Part shown: positions 10,816 to 23,500 of the stretch, in pieces | Layout: every line of letters starts with the position of its first letter | Numbering within the stretch: the stretch's first letter is position 1 | Origin: Cristatella mucedo | Lineage: Eukaryota > Bryozoa > Phylactolaemata > Cristatellidae | Assembly (NCBI GenBank): GCA_009760855.2 | Contig: WPIO01000007.1 | Location: 986,501 to 1,050,500, forward strand | Length of the DNA: 64,000 nucleotides | Reading direction: 5' to 3' | Position numbers and translations under genes: made by a program | Notes under the pieces: generated by a model | The model's database searches: none | The model's input: the letters and a program-made list of their open reading frames with translations, nothing else | Told to the model about the DNA's origin: nothing

Positions 10816-13800
10816 GTACTGAAGCGCTCGCTCTTGCCTTGTAGTCCCTCGTCTCTTTCGCTATATCGCCGTGTCCATTTCGAAAGTACCAGGCAGTGTC
10901 TGCCAGTGAGGTCAGTATATATCATCATCATCAGACCACAGCTATGTGCCTTGCTTCTTCTCGCTACTCCGATTTTTATTTAGCAGAATTGACGTTGGCA
11001 TGACGTTGACGCTTCGTGGATCCTTTAGGAATAAATCGGCGTCTGCTCGATGCTGCCAAAGCTTTGGGGGATCAACTGTATAAGCGCGACTGTGAGAACA
11101 ACTACTAATATGTGCAAACTTGGATGACCTTGAGTTTTATATTGGTCATTAGATTTCGTCCTGTTGCATTGCACATAAGGTACCTTGGCAAATGAAAACC
11201 TCCGTCTATGGGCAGTACATCTTATACTCAAGCAAAACGTTTTCTCACCAGCTGTCTGGCCCAGACGCAGAAACATGGATTGGGGCATCTCATCAAACCT
11301 AGTCTTCTAGTCTAAAAACTACGAGGCTAATACGAAGCTAATAAGTCTATGTGTGCTACGTTTGACAGTCCGAGCAGTTGCACAAGCAAAAGAAGACCAA
11401 CGGAAATCACGTCTTTCTATTGCGAATCTTAGGAAGTCGTGCAGGAGCTAGTAGCCATGGAGGTTATGACTCTCCTTCCCCCTTGTAGGTATGCCAATGA
11501 ATAAATGGGCCTGATAGCCTAAATTTTGTGAGCTGTTAGTTCTTGGCACTGGCAGAGTAGAACGCCTGGTCATAACTAGTTCTCCTTTTCATGATAATCA
11601 GGCATCTAAAACTCTGAAAACTACTATTTTACCCTGGCAAAAGCCCATAGCGTTTATTTGATCTGTCTAGTTAAGATGAACCTGTTTCCAGATGAGAAAG
11701 AGTGAAGTTAGAACGAGGCCAGTCATAGGAAAGGCACGTAAGGTAGAAATAAGAGCATGCGACACATCCTAGAGCTTACAACAAACTTCACAACGAATTA
11801 GAGTCTATAAAGGCTCTTAGTGTCTGGCCTGATCCAAATAGACTGGCAGAAACACGGATGGAGGAAACGTGACATATTACGATTATCACGGTAGATCAAT
11901 TAGTTAGTGCCCAGGGGTCAACACATGCAGATGCACTCATGCCATATCTAACTATTAGGCGTTCGAAGACATTCATACTTTGCTGCTGTTTAAAGTCCGA
12001 AATTACCTGCGAGGTCGAAACTCGTTAGTTCGTTGTAAACGTAGGACGGCTTTTGATTGCATGTCTTCTTGATGAACCAAATGGTAAAAGGAACCTAAAA
12101 ACACACCTATTTAGGACAGCATCTAGTGGGTCCCTGTGATTCGTCCTTGATGTGCCTATGCGTGCTGACACTGTGCATGCTGCCACTAACCACATTTGCA
12201 TGCTGACCCTGTGCATGTCACCCCTAACCATATTATTCATTTCGTTTGTTTTTCAAGCATAATTTTACTTACCATTCAATTGCATTTCACTTTACAGCAA
12301 ATGTAAAGCGCCTAGAGAGAGATTAAGTTCTCTGAGGGTGCTTTATCAAGTGAATTATTATTATTATTATTATTATCTGTAGATCTACATTCTGTAATTT
12401 GAATTGCTAACCTAACCTGTCAAATCCGTTAAGATGCCATTGAATTGGATCGGGAGAGAATGCGAAATTTCCTAATACTTGATGTTGGGCTCGACGATTA
12501 TTGATATGCATGCACAAATCAATAGTGCACTCAGTCAGCTAACGAGTACAATGCGAGGAACGAGGCCAGACTATGACCGCTGAGCTCGAAGAGGTGCTGG
12601 ATCAGAGGCACTGGGCTGTCTCCCATAATGGCTGCAAGTGATTCCTTACTGAGACCCGTGCTCAGTGCATCACTGCTTCCTTTCTTGCGTGTGCCTGCCG
12701 TGCTCCTGCTGCTAGAGCTGAGCTGCAGGACTGCGAGAGCTCTGACAGTACGCTGGGTGGGTGGCGAGCAGTGCATGGGCAACAGCACCCGTGGGCCATT
12801 CACCGCCGAGTGACGGCAAGAGAAATGAAAGGTGCTGTGCTGCTCGTTGGCCCTGAGTTGTGATGCGGTTTGTCAATGTGCGATTGCTGCCGTGGCCGAC
12901 TTGGCAAAGTGGTTTTAGAAAGTACTTTGCGGCCGTTTTGCAGAGTAGAACTCGGCATCAATGCTTTGGTTGCTAGTTCAGTCGATAGGCCAGTGGAAAT
13001 GAGCCAATATCGCCCACCCACTCAGTACCATCCTCTATCTCCCTCACTCTATATCTTTCCCTCGATCGCGCAAACATAGACACAGACACGCCTCACGTAC
13101 GTGCGCACACACACACACCAAAACACACAGACACACCTGCTTGCTAGAACACAAACGTGCACACGTTGCTTCATTGGTTGCATTTCTCTGTGCACATCGT
13201 CTAGTGGTCTGAATGCATACGTATGTGAAGATTCAGATTTCTCACAGTTCTGCTATAGCTCCAGAGCAGTTAAGCGGTTTCCTGCCAGCCAGCTAAGTTT
13301 AGGAGTCATACATGTGGCGCTCAGTGACTATAGAATAGGAGAAAGCAGGGCAAAGCGTTTTGTAAAGCCTAACCTTAAGTTCTACAACTAAAAGAGGCGT
13401 AGGAGTAAGCGAAGAGCTTACACCACGGTATAGTGGTGTGCTGGGCTAAAATTAAATGAATGTAGTTACAGCGATGGGCACGCACTTATCGCGTCCAACG
13501 GCCAGGAAAATCTGACAGTCATTAGATCGTGGAATCAGCAGCATACTAGGCGCTCAATTGAGATTTCGACTCGCCTACTGGCAGGGGACCTGTCATCCGG
13601 CTCAGGTTGGTGGCCCTGCCATTTGCCGACATACCGTGTCTACATTAGCTCATCTGTGCTATCATCATTCAACCGAGCCTGGCTTAGCAGCTCAACGAAC
13701 TAGCCTTCTCACTACTAAAGAAAGATTCTTCGTGTCCTCTGAACGGGCGACTAACTGATGAACTCCGGTACCATTGACTAATCTACTCCCTTAATTTTTT

Positions 13801-16800
13801 TATTTTACTCCTTTAAATTCTTGTTAGTCTTGGCACCTCAAGTTCTACCAAATCGCACATTCCCAAAGGCATATGGCTAATTAAAAAACTAAGCGAGTGA
13901 CGACTAGAGCAGCAGCCATCGTTGCCTGATGGCCGCACTTGTCTCAGGAACACAGCTTTTGGGAGCAGTGCATTAAATTAACCTCGGTCGAGGTTTAGAC
14001 AGACTCGAGACGTGCAAATGAGGGCCGAACTAGTGTTTCGCTAGAATCCGGCCTGTTAGCACTCGCCAAAGTTGCCAGGGAATCGGCTGTCTATGTCAAG
14101 AATTCTACGAGGAATGAAAGTTGGACGATACAGAGCAATCAACAACTGCAGTGGCTGCCATCGGCAGCGAATGTTTGGCAGAAGCTGAGCGTTGGCTGGT
14201 GTAACTCATGGCTAAGTCGCAAGGGACGAAAAGCTGGCGACGCGCCAGCGGTGTTCGCACGAGCCATGAAAAGCATTAGCGATATAACAGATGAAACTAC
14301 TGCTTTGGTAACGCTCTGTGCATCCAAATCATATCAGAGGTTCTGCTGTCTCACACAGTTTTCAGATATGCTGGGCCAAGCGTGCCAGAATACCACGTCA
14401 ACATCGATAATCAGGCCTTCTTCAGCAGCCGGTGCCTAAGCGGTCTCTGCATTGAGCACTTAGGTACTGTAGCAACGAGCCGGAAAAGGTGGCCGAAACA
14501 TCGGCGCAACGACAGGAGCTTTGCAGCCATCACAGTTTCTCGCTGCCATCATGCTCAATAATTAGCGTCTGCTCATTAATTAGCGCCTAGTTCTCGCCGA
14601 TTGGTCGACAGTGCAGCTTGAGGAGCCGATCGATCGTGCCTGAGTCAACTAGAACCATAGCACGCATTCACTTTGAGGGCTGCTCCTCACTAGCCGTCTG
14701 CCTCTCAAACTTCCGTTACGGGCGTGCTGCCATCTTGGCCCTGGGCCTGCAGCCGTAATGTATCCGGTAGTTACACACTAGATGGCCGCAAGGTACGAGG
14801 GCTGGCTGGCCCGGGCCCCTTCTTGGACCAACCCGACGGTGCCTGCACTAGAGGGCAAGCACAGGCAGGCAGGCATGCTCGCTTTAGTATGTCTGGCTAT
14901 CTGTGAAAAGAACGAGGCCTCGCTTCCTCTTCGGCTTAATCCTGGCTGTGTCTGTGCAAGTACGTAATGCCACGCCTGATATCAGCACATGCCGACAGCT
15001 CATCCCGAAGTTTTACTTTATCTTATAGCTGAAAGCCATTCTGCTAGCCGTCTTTGCTTAAGAGGGTGAGCTAATGTGGCATGCATGCTTATGAAAAATA
15101 TTAAAACTTCATGGCTGGAAATTCGTGAATTTGAAACGGCGACCTTCGATGCAAAGGCCCGATCCTCACAGTCAAGTCCTTGCATTTTCAGTGTCGTCTC
15201 TCTTTAGATTATTTTGAAGAACTTGCATTTATTTGACTGTCTCCACGGCTCTTGATTTAAGTGTGTCAATTACAACGAGAACGGGCACCTTGGCATTCTG
15301 ACTCCGTTTAGGAGCAAGAATTTGAGCATATACGAAAAGAAACGGTCGTTGCTATTTCGGAACGAGAGCATTTCTGTTGTATTCACTGCCTAATTATCCG
15401 TTGATTTGCCACTTTCATTTTGCCACAAGCTTCTTTGTTCTAATCGCTTTGGTGTGCAGCTAAGCTCTAGATTTGGTAAGCAGGCCTGTACGTGAAACGT
15501 TTCAGAAGCTTCCATTTGCCTCGATATAAACTTAGCGGATGAGTTCGGAACCTTTCAGTCGTTACTTGGGTCATTGAGTGAATCCGAGAGGATTTCAGGG
15601 TGACCCGCTTCGAGTGGAAAGACCTTGGTAACCAGACTCACACTCAAGCAGAAGCATCACGAGTTTTCTAATGTGAAAGAATGCTGTCATTGCACCACTA
15701 GCAGGCGTGGCCCAATTGGTTGAACTACAGTTCTGACGAGACACGCCAGGGAATAGTGTCTTTAGGATGAGTGCATTTTCAATCAGGTATTCAACCAATC
15801 TCACCGTAATTTCGGTATGGGTAAATGAAACCTAGTAGATTGTGTCCGGTATAGCTCAAGCATTATTCAAGCAAAGCTGCCCAGACTAATAGTCGTGTGA
15901 CAAAGTTACAAATATTTGGCATAAGCGTTGGAGTAAGCTGTTGCATTATCGCTCGGGTAATTACACGGTCACCCAAACCGAGATGGCACTGGGTGCAATT
16001 GAAGGCAAGGTTGTTGGACCAAATGCCTGTCATCACTGATTTCTCAAAGATTCTTACACACATTACATCTACCTGGTATAAGGACCGAATCTTATCGGTA
16101 AAACCAAAGGCAGTGACGTAGTATGAGAATTAACTGCCAAGACTCAATACCTTTAGCATGCATGCTCGTTTTTATGGTGCAGAGACAGAATCTACTACCC
16201 TAGAATATTCTTCGCTGGTTTGATCCAGTGGTCCAAGTGCTCGCTGTACCAAGGTCAAGGTGAATGCATTTGATAACCGAAATCTGGTCTCGCGCCCCGT
16301 GGCATATCTGAAGCGCCTGAATGGAGATTCAGTTCTCTTGGGGGGCTATACAAATGAATTTTGTTCTTGTATTTATTCTAAAGACCGACAGCGAGCTCGC
16401 CTTTGCTCATGCTCAGCAGTGGTTGGCTCGCACTAACGACCGCTTTCGCCTGTCAGTCTATCGCTATCGTTTAGGACAGCTCGACGTCATCTTGCAGCTA
16501 GCTCAACGGCAGCCACAGCTTCTACCGAGGACGCTCGTTGAAGCGCTTGCTCGACTGAGCGAGCGAGTAAACGAAACTGCGAGTCTCTCCTACCCCAATA
16601 TGCAACAGAAGGATGCGAGCTACCTCAGGAGTTTCAAACAGGTAGTAATCCAGCAGTTTCCAGCTTATCTGCCATTATTTGCACGCCGACCTATTATCAG
16701 GCGCACCGGAAAAGCACCGGATGAAACTTGGAAGGAGTACGACGAGAGTCAGGGCGACTCGTGCTATACCGCGATCTTGGATAGCGGTGAGAACGCTACG

Positions 16801-17151
16801 AGGTAAGGCGGTGCGACTCATACGCATGCATCTTTGGGATCGCATGCCCTCAGCTGTTGACATGCTGATAAAGATTTAATTTCTAATCAATATTCCTGGC
16901 CGTTTGCGATATACACACTTGTCGGTATGAAGGAAGTATGCTTTAGTAGTTTAGCAATTATTAGGTGGATGTATGAGTAATTGCACCAAATTACGCTCCG
17001 TACGACAGCCAGTGTCTATCGTGCTGATGCGGCAGCATTACTAATCGAGTATAGAGCGTGTGCTCCCATCGTGAAAATACTTAGTGTACCCTACCACAGT
17101 GAAAGGATTTACCTCAGGGTTGCGTGCTAGGTCCCTATCTTTTAACGGTTT

Positions 17152-17215
<64 letters not shown>

Positions 17216-17219
17216 TGTC

Positions 17220-17284
<65 letters not shown>

Positions 17285-17331
17285 ATCTCTCTCTCTCTGT
17301 CTGTGTGTGTGTGTCTCTCTCTATGTGTGTG

Positions 17332-17362
<31 letters not shown>

Positions 17363-17455
17363 CTCTGTGTGTCTGTCTCTGCCTCTCTCTCCGTCTCACT
17401 GTCTCTCTCTCCATCTCTCTATCTCTCTCTGTCTCTCTATGTCTCTCTTTCTCTT

Positions 17456-17496
<41 letters not shown>

Positions 17497-20400
17497 CCGA
17501 TGTGATTGCCAAGCACAATCTAGGCTGTCACTTCTATAGAGATGGCACTCAGTTGTACCTTTGTTGTCATTCCTCCCAGCCTAGGCGCACGTGGAATTCT
17601 CTAAACTCCCTTGCTGCGTCTACTGATGACATGCTCACACGAATGGCAGCATGTTTTCATAAATTAAGTGATGGCAAAACTAATAACTAGTTATGGCCAA
17701 ATCCGGTGTGATTCAGAAATATGAAATTCTAATGCTCAAATCGGCACTGCCAGTACATCTTATGTTGAATCTGCTCTAAATCCAGGTCTCACGTTTCCAA
17801 GTGACCTTTCGTTAGACGTCCACGTCTGCTCCACAATCAAGCCTGCCGACGTCCAGCCACTCGACATTGCTAAAACTCGGGCTTGTTTAGATAATGATAT
17901 CACATCTAAGTTGGTCTATGCATTTGTGACATCCCGTCTTGACTTCTGTAACTCAATGCTTGCTGGATTACAGGCACGTACAGTCAGGCATTTGCAGCTG
18001 GTGCCAAACTCTGCAGCTTAGGGCTTGTCTGTCGTGAGCATCGCAGTTGCCACATCACACCACTTCTAGCCGACCTGCGCTGGCTACCAGTCAAGCAACG
18101 GATCGACTTCAAGGTTTTGTGGCTCATTTTTAGGTTCCTTCTCTCTTTAGCTCCAGCCTACTTATCAGGTCTACTCACCCACCAGGCCAGGCATAGTACA
18201 ACCTGCTTTTCGGAAACTAACTGTTTACCTATACTTTGTGCAAACCTCAAATCCTTTGGACATCATGCATTTAGTTCGTATACTCCCACAGCTTGGAACT
18301 CAATCCCGACTTCCATCGCAACATCCCCTGACTTGACCGCATTAATATAAAAATCAAAACCTGAACTATTTATGACAGCATTTAGTGGGTCCCTACGATT
18401 TCTCCTTTATGTGCTTATGCGTGCTGACATTGGTGCATACTGCCACTAACTACACCTGCATGCTAACCCCTAACCATGTTCTTCATGTTGTAAATCAAGC
18501 ATGATACGACTCATCATTCAATCGTGTTTCCTTTGCAGCAAATGTAAAGCACATTAAAGGAGATTGAGTTATATGGGGGTGCTTAGTCAAGTGTATTTTT
18601 ATTATTAATATTATTATTGTTAACGTACACATTCGACATGTATGGGTTACGAGCGATTGTGCTACATACGTACATCAGTAGAATCGATTGGGCTCATTAC
18701 TATCGTGGACGGACCGAGGCAGCTTCGGGGGGTCTAAATGGTATGAAAGATTTAATTTTCAGTCTTTGTGTAATGCTGTCAAGTGGCCCCCAAAGTCGAT
18801 GGGATGCTTCCTCTCTGTAGAAAACTCGAAAGACCAAACTTTAAGCTACAGCCGTTTTGGATAGCTGCTAATCAATTGAGACCTCAAGTGCCTATGGCGC
18901 CATAGTGGTAACATTCACTAAGGTTTCAAAGATTTCTATCTTTATATTTGATTTGGGCAGAATCGAATTGAACAGGGGTGGCAAGGAGTAAGAAGTTTTG
19001 CAAAGGGATATACGTCTGGCTTCGCCAACCGAGTGATTAAATCAGCGATAAGAGCACATCTAAATATATCCTGCTTGATATTGCTTGCTCTTTGGTGGAC
19101 TCCGGATAGCAATATTGTTTTTTTTTAGGCCCAAGTGCGTGATGTCTTTGTCAATTCGGCAGAGCGTGCCCGGCTGAGATGCTAAATCAGGGCTAATACG
19201 TTATGAGCTGGGAGGTGGGCCGGTGCTAAGGGTACCATTGGCATAAACAGCATCGTCGAAATTTTCATGGCCTAGACAAGGCCGATGAATTTTCATAAAA
19301 CTAGTATTTTTATCTAAACTGACCCTGTACACCGCGATCGGAAGCTAGATAAATACTGAAACCATCGTGTTTAGACGAAAGTTTTGTATAATAATTACTA
19401 ACTGAGCACAAATCTACAGCGTCTACGAGCTAGGGTCTGTCAAGTTGGTGCATTAACGAACGAGTCAAATCTTTTAAATGTATAGCTGATATAGAAGGGT
19501 TTGTATTCACTCAGATCATGAGATGACTACTCTCTATGGCTCACAGCTACGACAGTCAAGTTGATTATGTACTCTGCTGTTGTGAAAGGACAGATGCAGC
19601 TTCTGAGTTTAATCTAAGTCGACGAATACAATCTTTAAGTTGCACCAAATATGCCTCCAGCTGGCTAGAGGAATGCGTCCTTTTCGAATAGTAACTCCAT
19701 TGACTGGCGCTGTTGGCTACCGAATGCGTACCGAAAGCCGCTTAGGCTGTGAGTTCGCTATACAAAACTCTCCTGCGTAATACCCACACGGTCTTTTTGA
19801 CTTTGTGGAGTTACTGACGGAGATACATTACATTGACTTGCACGAAAATGGGAAATACGAGGTAGGACACACTAAATGCTATTTTGAATAGATGTTTTGA
19901 TATCTGCATTTTCCTAGAAGTGAGTAAAAAACAACTTAAAGACAATATGTTTTTTTTTCATTGGGAGCCGGAGAAGGCTGGCGAGAAGTGATGTAATATG
20001 GAAACTGCGACACTCCTGACAGACAAGCCAGGCTTCAGAGTTTTGCAATAACTGCAAGCTCCTTATTTCATTAGCCGGTAGAATGAAAAACAGTGAATTT
20101 CAGAATTCGATACGGGATGTCGTAATGGTATATACACCTAAGATGTAGTATCCCTGTCTAAGCTGCCCCAATTTTTGTAAATGAAATGCATCTGAAAGTG
20201 GGCTGACTTGACTCTGGAACTTATGTGATCGTCTAGTGAAAGTTCTTTTTGGAGCAGCTCGCCTATATTTCGTACATGTGGTTCAAAAAATATGCTGGCA
20301 TAGCCAATTTTGACCGCTAACCTTTCCGATTTCCGAATCATAAAATGTCTACCAATAACTACTTAGTTGGTTACGTCGTCATTCAATCTGAGAAACGTTT

Positions 20401-20548
20401 GCTAGCCTTTTTCGGATGTCAGCAATACGTGCTGTAAGTGAGTTGAGGCAGCTTGATATGCTTGAATGGTGAGAGGGATCAAAGCATGCGTACAGCTGTG
20501 TGCCATCGGCATAGAAGTTAAAGATTAAATTGGCCTCGGTGATAACAT

Positions 20549-20591
<43 letters not shown>

Positions 20592-23500
20592 CATACATTC
20601 TGAAAAGAATCAGACCAAGTGCAGAGCACAGTTAAACCAACATACTTTGGTGGCTTCACGGACATTTGTTTGCAGTTGAGATCAATGTTCTGGAGTAGCC
20701 CACTAAGATCGGACACGAACCGTTGCAATGCAGTGCCAGTGATGAACATACGAGATGAGAGGCGCTCAAGAAGGACTTGGGGATCGAGAGTATCAAAAGC
20801 TGCAGAAAGATCAAGCAAAGCAAGCAGCTAGACTAGACCTACATCTGTATTTCTCAGACGGCCTTACAGTATCCTAAGAAAAGCTGACTCTATAAGTGAC
20901 TATCTATAAAACCAGACTGGAACCTACTTACTAGGTTTGAAGTTTGGATATAGGCGTTTAGCTGGTCCGAAGCTACTTATTCCTGTATCTTTGATAGAAA
21001 CGGAAGTAGGGAGACAGGACAGAAGCTGCTGAAGGTCTCGCGGTCTGGTGTTGTATTTCACAATTAGTAGCCTAATAGCAGCCTCTTTGAAATTGTTAGG
21101 GTCCTGCCTTGAGGCTAAGGGCATATTGAATATGTTAGTTATGAGTGGCAGCAGCAGAGCTATACGCTGCAGAATTAATAGAGTGGGAAAAAGTTTCAGA
21201 GGGCTAGTAACCTTCTTTGACTGGAAGATGAACGTCAGGATGAGGCTATTGGTAGCAGGCTGTAATACCGACACTAAGGTTCTAGAAATACCTTATACAA
21301 ACCTTAAATCCTTTGGAGACCGTGCATTTAGTTCATACGCTCCCAAAGCCTGGAACTCCCTCCCGACCTGCGTCAGAACATCCCCTGACCTGACCACATT
21401 TAAAAGGAACCTAAAAACACACCTATTTAGGACAGCATTGAGTGGGTCCCTGTGATTCGTCCTTGATGTGCTTATGCGTGCTGACACTGTGCATGCTGCC
21501 GCTAACCACATTTGCATGCTGACCCTGTGCATGTCACCCCTAACCATATTATTCATTTCGTTTGTTTTTTCAAGCATGATTTTACTTACCATTCAATTGC
21601 ATTTCACTTTACAGCAAATGTAAAGCACCTAGAGAGAGATTAAGTTCTCTGAGGGCGCTTTATCAAGTGAATTATTATTATTATTATTATTATTACTACT
21701 GCAAGAAATTAGTCTAACGGGGACGGTTCTGGGTAGTCTGAGGTAGTTCTGAGGAGTCACTGTTATGATGCAATAACCTTAGGAATGGACTCTCTGATCA
21801 TGTCTATCCAGTTGACAAAGAAGCTAGAGAAGTGATCTGCTAGGTTACCATAAGGATCATCAAGTAAGTAGCTAACTTCTCAGCATTTTATATAGTGCAT
21901 CTGTGAGTCAATAATATTTGTCTAGAAGCTAGACTTGGCTTTTGCTAGGATATATTGATATGATCGTTGTATTCGTATGCCTGTCGACGGAGTTACTCCT
22001 GAGCGTTTGTGTACTGTCTCCAGCTTGCACTTATTAGATCTAAATAGTTTAATGTCTGCGGTAAACCTTAGGCCATCTTGGCGAGGGCACACAGTGTGCT
22101 TGTTTAGAAGTGCAAACTCGTAACATTCTACCAATGGCGACAGGTTGGAAGGGGGGTGAGCAGCAGGGGCTAAGAAGATATGCGTGCTCGGACAGCATAG
22201 ATGTCGATGGTTTTAAGGTTTCACTATTCACGGATAATTGTTTGGTGTGGAGAAGGGTGGACACTTTAGAATGAATGAGATCCTCACGTGAGCAGATGAG
22301 CTGTATTAGATAATAGTAGCTATGACAACATACTTGTGGGAGAATATTTGATTGGTTGTGTAACCCTTCTTGAGACAAAGGTCATGCACATGAGCAACAA
22401 GCAAAAGTGAGTCAGTCCGTGTATGAAACTCAATCTGTATTTAAGACGTCAGTTAAGTCCGCAGAATAGAAATGAGATACGAGAAATCTGAGATAAAGGA
22501 CTCATACGTGGGGCAATGGATCACTGCCACCACTGGCAGCTTGTTATCAGAGGAACTCAAAACAAGAAGATTGAATGACTGCTTCGAGGGGACTGTAAAT
22601 GATTTGAAATAGTAGATGGCACGTGCAGCAATGGTAATTTCCCAACCAATTCTGATTGATTTTAGGGTATAGAGGAAGGAATAGCCTGTCGGGATGGCTT
22701 CGGTTACTATCGAGTAGTCGATTTCAGCCAGGTCTTGATTAAAGCCAATGGTTCAAGATTGTCGTCAATAATCATGTCATGCATATGAGGATTTTATTGC
22801 ACATTAGTGAGCATTCTAAAGATAAGCATTAAGATGGGTCGTTGTGGCATTAGCAGGCCAGATTATCACTAAGTTAAAGTGCCACATCAGAGCTTGAGGG
22901 AGATCGTGCAGGGCGACACTAGGCAATGTGTTGAATAAAAAAACAAGAAGGAGCTTCTGCCCACTGCGGCTGCAGCACCGAGGCCGTTTTTGGATAAAGA
23001 AAATTCCCAGAATCTGGTAACAGCAACCACAACAAGAAATGCATTGGAAGATGGCAAATTGATAAGGTTAAAAAGAGTTAGTGGTAGAATGATCAATAGC
23101 AACAAGAACAGCATGGTTAAAGGTGACACGCACAGGGTCAACATGCAAATATAGTTAACGGCAGCTTGCACAGTGTTCGCATAAGCACGTAAAGGACGAT
23201 TCACATGGAGCCACGTTTGTAGCTCTATTTTAAATTACATGAAGTCAAGGGCTGTCGTAACGCCAGTTGAAGTGAGTTTCAGGCTTTCTGAGCATAGTAA
23301 CTAAAGGCAAGGTCTCCAAAGAAGTTGAGGTTCTTACGAAGTTTAGGTAAACAATTCGATTCAGAAAAGCTAGAGTCATTATGCTTAGCCTGGTAGGGAG
23401 TAGTTCTGACAGGATTGCTGGAGCCAAAGAATGAGGGGACCTAAAAGTGAGTGACTAAACCTTTAAGTGAATGTACTGCTTGATTGGGAGCCAGTGCAGG

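Noticed and set aside
16321-16474. N-terminal part of the open frame leading into exon 2
   Set aside because: It encodes the SINE-B tail and intronic sequence; phase and homology place the exon start at 16475.
17084-17690. Leu/Ser-rich open frames over the CT array
   Set aside because: Low-complexity translation of a microsatellite, not proteins.
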